A stretch of 64,000 nt of DNA from Eremophila alpestris peregrina (GCA_009792885.1 WMCF01000012.1:12376023-12440022); one strand, 5' to 3'. Numbered from the stretch's first letter, positions 1 to 11,554 are shown. Made by a program: numbers and translations. The notes: generated by a model not told the origin, from the letters alone.

Positions 1-260
1 CTAGCCTCCGGGCTTTTGGAGGACAGCAGCTAATAAACTGTTGATTCTCTGGGAGCCATTGTCCCTCTATCCTTTCTCCAGAGGAACCCTACTCATGTTA
101 GAAATCTTCCCCTTCTCTCTATCCTGTAGGCTCAGACGCACCCACGGGACTGCCGGCGCTCCCCGAGAGGGAGAGGCAGGCAGGACCCACACACATTCTA
201 GCCGGGACACCAGCTGCAGGAGGGAGAGGGACAGGAGGACTTTTCTAACAGAGATCTAAT
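1..260 (+). mobile_element. Probable LTR 3' end (R/U5 region), cut by the window edge
   Basis: An AATAAA polyadenylation signal at about 33-38 is followed by a T/C-rich stretch, then by a GC-rich, CpG-containing stretch (about 130-235) unlike the AT-rich DNA downstream. A polyadenylation signal followed by a short U5-like tail resembles the 3' part of a songbird ERV LTR on the plus strand. No U3, TATA box, target-site duplication or clear terminal CA can be fixed, because the element runs off the left edge. A 72-codon open frame lies inside it and looks incidental. It could also be an unrelated GC-rich piece. Confidence 0.42.
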
Positions 261-2304
261 CCAACAACATTACAGTAATTGCCTCCAAAGCACATCTCAC
301 CCCTGAAAAGGATATGATTGGTCTTGCAACGGGAAGCTGGAAGTTCCAGCTCCAATAAGTGGGCTAGGGCAGGGACCTCAAATGATATCAAATGTCAGCA
401 CATTGTGTGGACATCACTAACCACAATGGCATATGCAAATGCGCCTGTTTTTAACAGTAATATTTATTGTCATCATGTGTAATGATGGTGACAAAAACAA
501 CAAAAAGCAACTTTAGTCTTACTTGTTCTTGTTTGATGAACCACAATAAAGGCACTTGATTTCTGAATACCTTCTGACCATAAGTAAAAGACTAAGAATA
601 TTTTTTTTTGGTCAGTATTATTTGCATCTGTATAGAAGTTTTATTATATATTTTTTCACAATTACTTGCCTTGTATGCATAGTACAGCTGACAACCAGAC
701 TATAAAATAACTTCTCACCAGTATAAAGCCTCCTAGTTGCTTACAGAGTGATGGACTCCAATCCCTCTGTCACTATGAAATTCCATGTGACTGTTTTGTG
801 TAGAAGAGTGACATTAGCAATGGCACACTAGTGGGCTGCATACTTTTTACAGCATTGTGTCTTTATTATTATTCCAAATTACATCTATGCTGTCACAGCT
901 GACCTAACTTTTCAAGGGGTTGTGTGTTTTCATTTCATTTCAAGCATCACTAATATCTTCAAGAAAGCAAAAAAATTAATTAATTTGTTCTTTGGGCACT
1001 GGTTTACAGCTAAAAACTCCCCAGACTATGAGAAGTTTGGTAAAGGGAAGAGCTCTTAAATGACTCATCATCTTATATGATGAGTCCATAACCAATTCTC
1101 CAGTTTACAGTTTTAATACCTGTGCTAATTTGGAAAACAGCAGGTCAGTAGCAGGCCACAGAAATCACCCACTTGTATATTAACAAATATCAGGTAATGA
1201 TTGTATGCACATAATTATTTTCAAAAATTCATTACTCATTGGTTTGATTTATCAAATTTCCATCCTCTGATGCTCATATGTGTCTCCAGAAACTATCATT
1301 TAAGCCTAAATTTTACTTTCTTTTTTCTTTTTTTTTTTTTTTTGTTACTGGAATCACCTGCAACTTTGCCTCATTATGTTTTTAATTTTGTCTAAAACCT
1401 GGGCTTTAATGCTTTAATGCATATGTATTCAGCCCACATGCTAAAATTGGAGTGCTTCTATCTTCTCTGTAAACTTTTGTATCCGTTTCATCATGTCTTT
1501 ATTACTTTATTTGTTATTTACTTATGAACCATAGGCTTCCCTGTTCTAATTTATTAACTGTTGAAAGAATTATGCTAGTGCTAGCTCTGCAAGATTAGGG
1601 CCTGTGTTTTAACAAATCTCCATTATAAATTATACCTCCTTGCAGTTCTTATACTAGCACTGCAGGTTCTGTGATTTTCTTTATAAATGAAGGCCAACCC
1701 CTTACACCATTAAAACCATTGGCAAAATTCCTGCTGAATTCAGTGTGAATAGATTTAAACTCTCATGTCTCAGTTGTCAAGTAATAGCTAGCACCCACAG
1801 TGATAAACACCTACTCATTATTTTTTAACCTTGACAACATAAACAGGTTAATGTCAAAGCAAAACCTAATGGCAGTTTAGTCTGATGAAACCACCACATC
1901 GCTTTGATTTGCAACTGTCTCAAGATTTCTGTTCTTTTCTTAATTTCACTCTTTCCACACATCATATAGTCCAGAATTCAAAAATTAACTTATGGAAGAT
2001 GAATGTTGCACCTCCCTGAAATTCTGCAGCATTACACAGTTAAAAGGGACAGTACCAGCAATTTTTTTACCCTTTGAGAATATTTTTTTTTTCCTGTGGC
2101 AGTGTCTTAACACATTATGGCCTGGTCCTGCAAAGCTCTAACTACCATAACGTTTTCAGCATGTTTATCACTGAGTGAAATCAATCAAATATTTGCTGCC
2201 AAGTGCAATGAATTTAGAGGTACTGGCCTTCACATGAAATTTTATTCTATGAGTGAGTTTCATAATATTAGCATTTGATAAGCAAAATAGTGATGAATGT
2301 CAAT
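261..2304. other. Non-coding AT-rich DNA
   Basis: I see no gene here. Open frames are short and biased to F/L/S, as expected in AT-rich DNA. A poly(T) tract lies at 1,319-1,343, a second T run near 2,082-2,091, and a perfect hairpin at 1,062-1,086 is listed separately. Confidence 0.6.
1061..1086. repeat. Perfect 10-bp hairpin containing an AP-1-type motif
   Basis: Arms GACTCATCAT (1,062-1,071) and ATGATGAGTC (1,077-1,086) are exact reverse complements around a 5-nt spacer. With the preceding T, the left arm contains TGACTCA (1,061-1,067), the AP-1 consensus. The palindrome is certain from the sequence. A regulatory role is only possible. Confidence 0.6.
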
Positions 2305-2715
2305 AGCTAAAGTGATGAGTGACTAGGTGGAGAGCAGTGGGTATGTTTATCTTGACTATATCAAGGCTTTCAACACTGTCTTTAACAGTATCCTCATAAA
2401 CAATCTGATTGAGTATCAGGTAGAGAAATGGACAGTAAGGTGGATTTATAACAAGACTGCCAGATAAGAAAAGGGTTGTGAACAGAGGCACAAAGTCCAC
2501 CTTGAGGCCAATCACTAGTGGTACAGCCTGGAGTCTGATACTGAATCCAAAATGACCTGGATAAGGAGAGAGTGAATCCTTAGCAAGTTTGAATATAAAA
2601 CAAAATGGGGAGGAGGGACTGATACTCCATAGCCGTGTTGCCATTCAGAGGGCTCTAGACAAACTGGTGAAATGGGCTAGGAAAAACATGACAAACATCG
2701 GTTTCTTTCCACATT
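2305..2715 (+). mobile_element. CR1 LINE fragment, reverse-transcriptase region
   Basis: In one forward frame from 2,342 the sequence reads YVYLDYIKAFNTVFN, which matches the palm motif A region of CR1-type reverse transcriptase and keeps its catalytic Asp. Downstream stretches resemble the following palm and thumb segments, including 'gacctggat' near 2,558, 'agcaagtt' near 2,582 and 'attcagagggctctagac' near 2,643. The part that should encode the catalytic double-Asp motif is deleted or out of frame, and the frame is lost several times. Neither a CR1 5' end nor a 3' tail is present. This is a dead internal fragment. Confidence 0.8.
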
Positions 2716-2886
2716 TGACTATTTTCTGGGAAAAAAACCTGATGATCTCAGTTTGGTCTCTTTGTATCCCTGTCCCAGCCATTCTTGTAAGACTCAAAGC
2801 CATCCTCACCACTTCAGAAAAGTCTTTAATACAGCTAATGTGCTTACATTACATGAATAGTGACATATGGCTGAGGACAAACACTA

Positions 2887-2968
2887 CCCTCCCTCTCTTC
2901 CTTCCTCCCTTCCCTCATTCCTTCCTCCCTCCCTCCCTCCTGTCTTTCCTCTTTTCCCTTTCTTTCTG
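2887..2968 (+). repeat. CCTT/CCCT pyrimidine microsatellite
   Basis: Almost pure C/T on the plus strand, with repeated CCTT and CCTC units. It is a degenerate polypyrimidine simple repeat. Confidence 0.85.
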
Positions 2969-4175
2969 ATATACAAGAAGACTTAACTATTCTACTTGCC
3001 CTGAAACATAAAGTTTGCTACAATCCCAAATGGTATGGCAGACTTCTGAAGCGCAAGGTAAAATTCTCTGAATTTGCTATGATAAATAGACCTTATAGGT
3101 CTCAATATCATAGCTTAAAAAAAAAAAATCACATCCAGACAATATAAATCTTGAATTGCAAGGTCAAGAGTCTTGCTCAGTAATGGAAATGTGAAAAATA
3201 TTTACAATCACTCACCCTCTCAAATGAGCTGATATATAAATTATTACACTGCACCATGCTTCAAACTATTTTTTTTAACTATACTCTCAGTAATATTAAT
3301 TAGAATTTTTTACAGGGTAACAGGATAATATAACAGAATCATGCCTCAAAAAAAAAACCAGCTTAACCACAGTGTTCAGTTTAAAGCATTGCATATTTTG
3401 GCACTGTTAAAAGAATAACTGCCAATAGGAACCTATTGTCAGAGGTTTCTCTGATTCTAGGCATTTTCCCTGGCATTTTTATATTAGGGTGTCTTCGGTT
3501 TTGCCATTTTTCTATTAATAGCTTGTGCTGACAGTTACAGTCCAGAGCAATAATGTTTCAAGTCACTACCAACAGTGGTAGCAGCATGCTGTATGTTACA
3601 TTTGATTTCCTTAGGCATGACCAAGGAATAGATTTATGTTGAAGAAAAAGTTTCAGTGTAGTTAAGAAAGATGTTGACGACATAGTCATAAATATCCCTA
3701 TAGCAATTTTTAAAGAAAAGGCTCAAATCTAGATTTTCTAATTCATTTTAGATTATATTTTAATGAGGACTTACCTGATATATTTTCTAGTGGAAAAAGT
3801 GTCATAAAAAATATTTCCCAGCTTTGAAAAACATAACAAACAAAAATTACTTACAACACATTATGTGTGTTGTTAGCAAATGTGACTAAAAATTTCAGAC
3901 TTGAACAAATATGGAAGAAAACTTTGCAGTTTTATTAGTGCAAAACCAAGCTACTTTTCCCTGGAATCTTGAGCTGACAAATTATAGTTTTTAACAGCAA
4001 TATTAGCTGTAATATATAAAGTTCAAGATTTTAAAACAAGATATTTCAAAAATAAACTTTCTTAAAGTCCCTTCAGATTTTCAGATGTATGACTGAAGTA
4101 CTTCCAGTGCTGATAAACATGGCTGTGTGGAAATGGCTCAGACTCTTCCCTTCTTAACATTTTCCCCAGTCCCTC

Positions 4176-4199
4176 CTTTGAAGGATCCCTCCTTCAAAG
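4176..4199. repeat. Perfect 10-bp hairpin
   Basis: CTTTGAAGGA (4,176-4,185) and TCCTTCAAAG (4,190-4,199) are exact reverse complements with a 4-nt loop. Confidence 0.65.
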
Positions 4200-4659
4200 A
4201 AGGATTTTTGCACTGACTGAAGCAGTACACCTCTCATTATACTCATGAGAATTCACTGGATTAGTTAAAAACAAAACAGAACAAAAGAGAGTTTACGATT
4301 TACTCTCTCCTGCACCTAAATGTTCCACGTTGCTTTGTTCTTGGTGAAGAAAAGGCAATCAATGGTTACTCTAAAAAGTTAGGAAGCAATTTTAGCATTT
4401 AGATTTCAGCAATACTTAAATAAGGTGAAATTATATTGGACCTCCACTTGGCTGCATTGTCTATGCAGACTGGATCATAGGATTTACTAAGACAAAACCC
4501 ATTTTTGTCTTTGTGAAACACCATTTCTGCAGGCTCTCCACTACTGGAGACAAACATTTGTTATGTCTAGACAAACGAAATGTCAGACACAAATTATATA
4601 CATACAACTCACATGAGGACATGAATAAACGATCTAAAGTGATTTCTTTTATCAGAAAG

Positions 4660-4710
4660 ACTTTATTTCTTTATTTATTTACTTACTTACTCACCTACTT
4701 ATTTACATAC
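4660..4710 (+). repeat. Degenerate (TTTA)n/(TTAC)n microsatellite
   Basis: About 12 tandem tetranucleotide units that change from TTTA to TTAC and back. It explains the leucine/tyrosine-rich end of the short open frame crossing it. Confidence 0.8.
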
Positions 4711-7700
4711 TTGGCTGTGTGCTACAGAAGTGGCTAGGGAGGTGGAAGAACATTTTACCAGCACAGCACTGTCAAACCATGAAATGGGATCTCCAGTCAA
4801 ACTGTTAAGGCAATACATGCCCAAAATCCTTCCCCTGAAGTGTTGAAAATCTGAAAAGAAAATTAAGAGCATTAGCATGACCTGAAGTTAATGTTTTGAA
4901 ACTGAATCAAAATAGAAATCTGTGTTTAAGTGGAAATGCATTTGAGACAACAAAAACTAACACCAGCAACTCATAGGTGAATCTCACAGCTTACAGATGC
5001 ATTGACAGTAGTACAAACAAGAACACTAAGGATAGTGTACCTGGTAAGCTCACTAATCTTAAAAAGTACACACAGCCCTGGCTTCTCTTTCAAGCTACAT
5101 GAGAATAGTTCAAAAATATTCATGCCCAAATTTTATGTTTTGAGCTTTCTGTTTAGATGGACAATGTTAATCACTTCGCTTACAAATTCTACTTTTGCTT
5201 TCATAGCCTGTACATTATTGCTTTCTATTTTATTCTAAATATATTTATCAGAATTTAAATAATCAACAAAACAATCTAAAACAGCAACTGTAGGAACAAC
5301 AGAACCAGAAAGTTTCTAGTCCATCTGTCTAACCATATAGGCAACAGACTGTTTATGAAACAAACAAAGAAACCCCTGTGAGATAAGTCATATGATTTAT
5401 ATCAACATCCATGCTAGTGTATTAGCAGAGGAGTAATTGTGATCCTTTTTTAAGTGTACTATAGTAGTTTGCAGTAACAGTCAATAGTGAATGTGAAGCC
5501 AGCATTATGCTGCAGGTTTCTTCTCTTGATTGGTATAATCCCTACGAGCACCTTGTATTCCTTGGCACAATGAAAAATGACAGTGTCTTTTTGATTAATA
5601 ATTATCTCAAGTCATAAAACTACACACATTACACTATCTTCAGGGAATAGTTGCACTACTTTATCAACTCTTGTAGACATACATTTAGCATGCGAATATT
5701 TATTTAAAATACTCTTTAACTCTCAGTCTTCTCTATTACACCTTTGATATGCATCAGCTAGGAAATACTGAGACCTCAAAACGAGTACCTAAAAGAATAT
5801 GACAAACACTTCTTGTCAATAAACCTGGAAGACTGAAAAGTCATTTAATATGAAAAGAAGACAGTTTTTTTTAACTACTATGGCTATTATGGTAAAATCA
5901 AAGTCTAAGTAGTATAAAATTTATTCATTCAGAAAGGCCTTTTTCCCTTAAAGGCCTTAAATACTTTACTCATAAATAGGTGCTTGACCTTCAAGCTTTT
6001 TCTCTGGCATCTCTTCCTTTTCTTGCATCATTTTCTAATTCTGCATTTTCCAGCAGTCATGCCCTATATATGAACAATACAGTTGTCCTCCAGTAATTTT
6101 GATTTTCTAAGCGTATTTCTGCTGATAAAATCCAGTCCTTGGAGTGCTCAAGTATATATTCTTGGTAGTACAACTTGAGCAATGAATACTGCAAATTTCT
6201 AAAAAGCATTGAGCAGCTAATCTCAAGATTTCACATAAATCTTAAAATATGACATTTCACTGCAGTAATCCACAGTTTAAAAGGAATACTAGAATTTGTC
6301 TTTGAAATTCTACAGCATCTAAATGTGAATACTACCAAATATTGCTGAATTTTACATTTTTTAAAAAGCAACAAATCTCCTTGCCAAGGATATAATGGGC
6401 TATTCTATTTATAGGCTTTTCAAAAGCTGTGCCAGCACAGTTGTTATATGTGTCACAAATGCCAGTGACCATAGCCTTACAAATCTTTCAGTCAGAGAAG
6501 TATTATCATTAGCTTGCTGATGAGGATCATCTGAAACATCACAATTGTTAAAGGCTGCCTGCATTTATTTATAAGGAGTGCAACATGTGAAGCGGTTGGT
6601 TGTACTCCAGAAGACCTGGTGGGAAATATCTGACACTGACACTAAGTGAATTCCTGGAATCATTGCTATGTCAAGAAAATTACTTGGAGTGATGCTAGCC
6701 TGGTATTTAAATGTCAAAATTCACTGAATTCTCTGGCCCTTAAAGCACACCTGGTAAACTGTATTCCTATGGAGATGTTTCTAGATATTAATTTATACAC
6801 GTCTTGCTCCAATTTCCTATTAGTGCAACCTTTATCTCAGAGTCTTTCCTGCTCCTGGTCCATGTTTAACTATTCTTGTGCACTGGGCAGGTAATGAACA
6901 GCCATCTCCCCATGGGAATGGTGCCTATGGCTGATGAAGAAAAGACCAGCAATAAATAAATCTAATGTGGCTTACAAATCTCAGAAAAAACAGGGACTTA
7001 AGCTAATTACAAGCTGAACTGCTGTATGTGCACTTTTGAAGTGCCTGCCCAACTCCATTTGATCAAAAGTTTCTATCAAATTCATCTGAGAAGTCTTCAT
7101 TTTGTGCACTTCAAGAACAAACACCTGACAATCCAAACCACAGGATGGCAATTCTTATGTGGAGGGTATATGCCTGATCTTAACCTAAGATGTACTATAA
7201 GCATGCCCAAAGTGTGTCACAAGGCTATCTCACTGGAAGAAATGTAAATTTCATTACATCTTCTGAGTTTCATTCCAGAGATTTCACAGTCTTTTGCAAA
7301 AAGATTTTTTAATGGTTATTTAGATTCTTTTTAAGTGAGAAAATATGCCAGGTCTAGATCCTCCTTTAAGACATAATCTGGGCATGTAGCATATTCAGTC
7401 CAACAGCTTTTTATGCAACCTGTCATCCTATAATACATAATTCTGCTTTAACCATTAATATTTTGTGTGGGACCAAATGTATCCACAGACATAATTAATA
7501 CAATACACTTAAATATAAAAGAAGTCTTACAGTGATTTATAGAGACAGAGTAAGGCTTAAAATTTTTTTCAGAATTATTCTTTTACTTTTTGGAACATGC
7601 AGACAGACAATGAAAAGTGGGGTATTATTAGACTTTGGATCGTTATAGTCTGGATAGTTAGAGTGTGTAGGACAAAGCAGACAGAGACACAATGAAAGAG

Positions 7701-8821
7701 AAGAGAAAGAATGAAATAGAATAAATAGAAATAAATAGAAAAGAAAGAATAAAAGCATGATGCAAAGAGATTGCCTGGGAGAGTTACACTGCTTAAAAAA
7801 CTGTCACATGTTCTTGAAATAATAGGTCCAGAACTTACTTCCTAAACTGCATAACTTGAGTTGCCATTTCATACTGTTTAGACAAAGCATCAGACTTTTG
7901 GCAGATTGATTTCAGATGTTTTGCTTCCACTCTCTTGTCTTCATGCAGCTTCTGCATTTTATATTTCCTCAGGGTGAGACTCAGCAGAGCTCATAACTGA
8001 GGTGAGTAGAGTCAAAATGAACAACCAAACTACCACAATAATTAGCAAAGCAGAGTAGATCATCCAGTGTAGCATTTCTGAACGAGTAAGGGATCTGCAC
8101 CTGGGTGGGATTAGTGCAGCAGAAAGTTAGGTGTCCATCAACCCCCATCCCTGTATCACCAGCCCAGTTAATCACCACTTAGGAAATATTAGGCTTGGCA
8201 GCATAAGCTCTGTCAATCACAGTTGGTACAATGTAGTGCTGAAAGTGGAGCAGTCACTAAGGATGGCCCTATTTCTAGCTAACTTGTTTTGGCAGAATGT
8301 TTGTGTGCATCAACAGACTGAAATGTCAGAGAGCTGAAGATGATGTGGGTGAACGTGAAAAACCAGAGAAGACTGCAGAGAAAAAGGAAAAACCAGAATA
8401 AAAAGTGAGCAAGTAAATACAAGGAAGAACAGAAGACTAAAGGTATAAAACAATGCTGTAAATAATATTCTTTAAAAAAAGACACAGGAAATTTTCCACT
8501 AAGAATATATTTCAATTAGGTATTACAGGCAGGATAAGCATCAGTGAGAATTGATCATTCAGCTTATTAAATTCTTTATGTCACAAGTGCTCTTTAATCA
8601 CTTGTTATACCACCTAGTACTCCTCTATAGTCTCTATAACACAAAAGGAGGGGAAAAGGCTATACAAGTCCCAGGTGTGAAGAATTTTGTACCCTGTGCT
8701 AAGACATGCACCCCACTGAAGCTGCCCATTAACAATATCCACAGAGCTCATAACACTTAACTACATATCTTTGTATGACTAACTAAAGCTCTAAATAATA
8801 TTAGTATCATAGACATTTTGC

Positions 8822-8849
8822 ATGTTTACTAGGTGTTCCTAGTAAACAT
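8822..8849. repeat. Perfect 12-bp hairpin with 4-nt loop
   Basis: ATGTTTACTAGG (8,822-8,833) and CCTAGTAAACAT (8,838-8,849) pair without mismatch around TGTT. A second hairpin lies about 50 bases downstream. Confidence 0.7.
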
Positions 8850-8899
8850 ATACTATATATACTATAATTACTACCTATTTTTACTTTCACAAATAACCT

Positions 8900-8920
8900 A
8901 GGTTTGAAAAGTTCAAACCT
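8900..8920. repeat. Perfect 9-bp hairpin with 3-nt loop
   Basis: AGGTTTGAA (8,900-8,908) pairs with TTCAAACCT (8,912-8,920). Confidence 0.55.
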
Positions 8921-9659
8921 GCTTTTGTGGTTTATTATAATTCAGGGTTTGTTTGTGTTTTTCTGAAGTAGAGGGTTCATTCTGGGTATATCTATGCATA
9001 ATGATTCTTATGCATCTGTACTTAGCACAACAAAGTAGAGAACATGCAACAGGCACTAACAATGGAAAACTCTTCAGTGTGCAGAGAAAATAGTCCAGAT
9101 ATTGGCACAAGTGTTGCCCCTTAATTTCTTTAAAAGAGAATGGAAATAGGTCTCTCCCTAAACCAAAAATATTGTCAACAACTTGGTTATTTTAGGACAG
9201 TGAAACATGCCAGAATGGCATGTTTACAGAAAGCAAATTAGTTCAGATCTCTTTATTTTTGCTGTTTATTCTGCATCTATGCTCTGTTTTTCTTCTCTTT
9301 CTTTACCCTCTTATGATAATATAACATGCTCAGAAAAAGCACGTAGCAGGTTTTTCTGTGGGTCTATTGGTACAAATTGGTTATCTAACCCATGCAGAGA
9401 TGTCATGGACACAGCAGATAATTCCTTTGTGGTAGAGATAGAATGGAAAGATCTTGCAGAATTAAAGTTCTATGACTATGTCATAGTAATTGTAAATGAC
9501 AACATTATCTGGAAATTGTAGTAAACTGGTTTTACACCAGCAACCACCATAACTATAACTTCATCTGGCAGCTACTTTTTCTGAAAAGTGACACATACAA
9601 CTAGATGCCTCCTGTAAGACAGAGAGGAGCCCATTTCTTTTACAGGTTCACGTCAAGTG

Positions 9660-10190
9660 GCAGCACAGCCATAGAACCATTGAACCACTGAAAAGTTTGG
9701 TTTGGAAGTGAGCATTAAAGAACCTGCACTTCCTGCAATGGGCAGGGACATCTTCAACCAGATCAGGTAACTCAGAGCCCTGTTTGAACTGACCTTGAAT
9801 GTCTTCAGGGATGGGGTATGTAAGACTTCTCTGGGCAACCTGTACCAGTATTTTACCATTCCCATCATAAAAGAATTCTTCTTTATATATTCTTTTGTCA
9901 TTTAAAACCACAACTTTGTCTCCTATTGCTACAGGTCCTGCTAAGAAGTTTGACCTCATCTTTCGTATAATCCCCTTTTCAGTACCCAAAGCCTTCTCTC
10001 CTGTAGGCAAAGCACCAGCTTTCTCAGCTTTTCTTCACGGGATATCTATTTCCCCCCTCCGGTCAATTATTTGGCCTCCTCTGGACTCGCTGCAACAGGT
10101 CCATACCTTTCTCTGTCTCCAGACCCGGCAACAGTGTTCCACGTGGGGTTTCATGAGAGACGAGGGGAGGCTCTTAGTTAGGAGCAAGGG
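9660..10190 (-). mobile_element. CR1 LINE 3' end (antisense to the window)
   Basis: Read on the plus strand, the sequence follows the order of a reversed avian CR1 3' end: a decayed 'catagaaccattgaacc' start (about 9,669), 'caatgggcagggacatctt' (about 9,737), 'cagggatgggg' (about 9,807), 'ctctgggcaacctgtaccag' (about 9,830) and 'ggcctcctctggac' (about 10,072). It is a diverged, 5'-truncated copy of about 0.5 kb with no usable open frame. It lies immediately upstream of the CpG island, so any plus-strand promoter there has CR1 DNA just 5' of it. Confidence 0.87.
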
Positions 10191-10469
10191 GAATTGAACA
10201 TGAAATCTTTACATGGGTTAGTAGCTATTTGGCTCTTTTAACGCTCTTTTTAGCCCCATGTTAGCAGCCCTTTTCAGCTTCTGCAATGCTGCACAGCATT
10301 ACCTACCAGGAGAAAATTTCCCAAACAGTTCCGGAGCGCTATGGTTCCCTGAGCGCAGGCTGTTCACATTTATAACTAGCCCGTGTTTACAGGAGCAGCA
10401 GCGCCCCAGCATTCACAGGCTGCTGAGCGGCGCCCCGCAGGAGGTGCAGGCGCGGCCGGGCTGGGGCCG

Positions 10470-10677
10470 GCGGGTGGGCATTTCCAGGGCGCTGTGGCAC
10501 CCGCGGGCGGGCATTCCGGGCGGTGTGGAGCCGGAGAGAGGGCACTCTCGGACGGGCATTCCCGGGCGGTGTGGGGCCCACGGGCGGGAATTCCCGGGCG
10601 GTGTGGGGCCCACAGGCGAGAATTCCCGGGCGGTGTGGGGCCCGCGGGCGGGAATTCCCGGGCGGTGTGGGGCCCGC
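10470..10677. repeat. 32-bp GC-rich minisatellite
   Basis: Three full units at 10,582-10,613, 10,614-10,645 and 10,646-10,677 are nearly identical and exactly 32 bp long. Shorter or more diverged units precede them (cores at about 10,476, 10,509 and 10,554). Each core has the form GGGnATTCCC followed by GGGCGGTGTGGGGCCC. The cores at 10,554, 10,586, 10,618 and 10,650 are spaced exactly 32 bp apart. Confidence 0.93.
10586..10659. promoter_or_regulatory. Array of kappaB-like motifs inside the minisatellite
   Basis: GGGAATTCCC at 10,586-10,595 and 10,650-10,659 fits the NF-kappaB consensus GGGRNNYYCC perfectly and is itself palindromic. The middle unit (10,618-10,627, GAGAATTCCC) has one mismatch, and an upstream unit (10,554-10,563, GGGCATTCCC) has one. 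The motif matches are visible. Binding is inference. Confidence 0.4.
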
Positions 10678-10712
10678 GGGGCCCGCCCAGGGCGATTCCT
10701 GGCGCGGGGGCG

Positions 10713-10726
10713 CCACCTGGCGGCGC
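10713..10726 (+). promoter_or_regulatory. Candidate CTCF site
   Basis: CCACCTGGCGGCGC matches 12 of 14 positions of the CCASYAGRKGGCRS consensus, with mismatches at positions 6 and 9. It lies between the minisatellite and the GC box at 10,737-10,745. A chance match is possible in such GC-rich DNA. Confidence 0.35.
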
Positions 10727-10838
10727 GGCGCGGCGCGGGCGGGGCGCAGGCCGTGAGGGAGGCGCTGGCCGGGCCCGGCCCGACCCGGGACTGCCGCCGG
10801 CACCGACCCTCGCCCTCGCCGTCTTGTTTCACCAGAGC

Positions 10839-10848
10839 ATTACGTCAT
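10839..10848. promoter_or_regulatory. CRE/ATF-like site
   Basis: ATTACGTCAT contains TTACGTCA (reverse complement TGACGTAA), a common variant of the cAMP response element. It sits at the downstream edge of the CpG island, a usual place for CREs in CpG-island promoters. Confidence 0.4.
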
Positions 10849-10859
10849 CCTTTTTCCTC

Positions 10860-11520
10860 CACGGGGAGGTAGCCTTTCTTTACGATTTAATTTAAAGATT
10901 TCTCCCCGCTGATTAAAATTCCTTGTTTCTGTGCTCTTCTCTTTTTAATGGAAGCGGGGCTTTCGGACCCTGAAATATGTCAAATGGGACGGAGGTTTCT
11001 GCCTGAGAGACACAACCGGCTCAATTTGCCATATTCAGTGAGCAAAATACATACTGTTGGAACAACACACAAAAATAGAACAAACGGTGGTTTCACACGT
11101 CCTTTGTTCTTTTCAGTCCTAAAGGAAAGCTTTTGATAGGAAAAAGAAAAAAAAAAAAAAGCCACCTGCTATCACAGGTGTCAATTCACCTTAAGAAAAG
11201 AACTGCACCAGACCCGTCTTATTTTAGTCCTCGAACACAAAAGTGCTGCTGGCTGAATCGAATTTGTTTCAGCGGTGGAATGTCTTTAACAAGGTTTTCA
11301 CTACCATCATCCCTGCAGTACAGCCAGGCAGGAGCCATGATGGGCACTATGGGAGAGAGGTGATGGGTAAAGCAAACATAGCTCCATGGATCTTAGTAGG
11401 GAGCAAAAGACAATTTCATTTCTGTTTAAAGCATTAGCAGTTCTGCAATTAGCTTAATTGCAGAAATTCAGTGATCGAGTGGACATTTAATTACTGTTAC
11501 AGTTATATATATATACATAC

Positions 11521-11554
<34 letters not shown>

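Larger units (their letters stand above)
2716..9659. other. Non-coding AT-rich DNA, no gene recognised
   Basis: The region holds a pyrimidine-rich CCTT/CCCT tract (about 2,887-2,968), a TTTA/TTAC tetranucleotide tract (about 4,660-4,710), a purine-rich patch (about 7,680-7,760) and several perfect hairpins listed separately. The longest open frame is 104 codons (9,207-9,521), not recognised and without supporting splice or start context. The stretch at about 6,370-6,600 is of more balanced composition and could be conserved non-coding DNA, but this cannot be tested here. Confidence 0.55.
10430..10850. promoter_or_regulatory. CpG island, candidate promoter of an unidentified gene
   Basis: About 420 bp of very GC-rich, CpG-dense sequence stands out sharply from AT-rich surroundings. 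It contains several GC boxes (GGGCGGG at 10,505-10,511, 10,582-10,588 and 10,646-10,652; GGGCGGGGC at 10,737-10,745), a CTCF-like motif, a CRE-like motif and a 32-bp minisatellite. CpG islands usually mark vertebrate promoters and tend to be TATA-less and bidirectional. Open frames on both strands here are a by-product of GC richness and lack recognisable protein sequence. I cannot identify a first exon, splice donor or gene. It might serve a lncRNA or a gene with large introns, or be a GC-rich repeat without promoter activity. Confidence 0.65.

Noticed and set aside
2300..2644. 114-codon open frame on the minus strand
   Set aside because: It lies antisense to the CR1 reverse-transcriptase fragment and has no independent support.
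9207..9521. 104-codon open frame
   Set aside because: Not recognised, no supporting start or splice context, low-information composition. It is not called as a gene.
10258..10895. Long open frames on both strands of the CpG island (up to 204 codons)
   Set aside because: Overlapping frames in several phases, rich in G/A/R/P and following the 32-bp repeat. This is what GC-rich repeats produce by chance, and no domain is recognisable.
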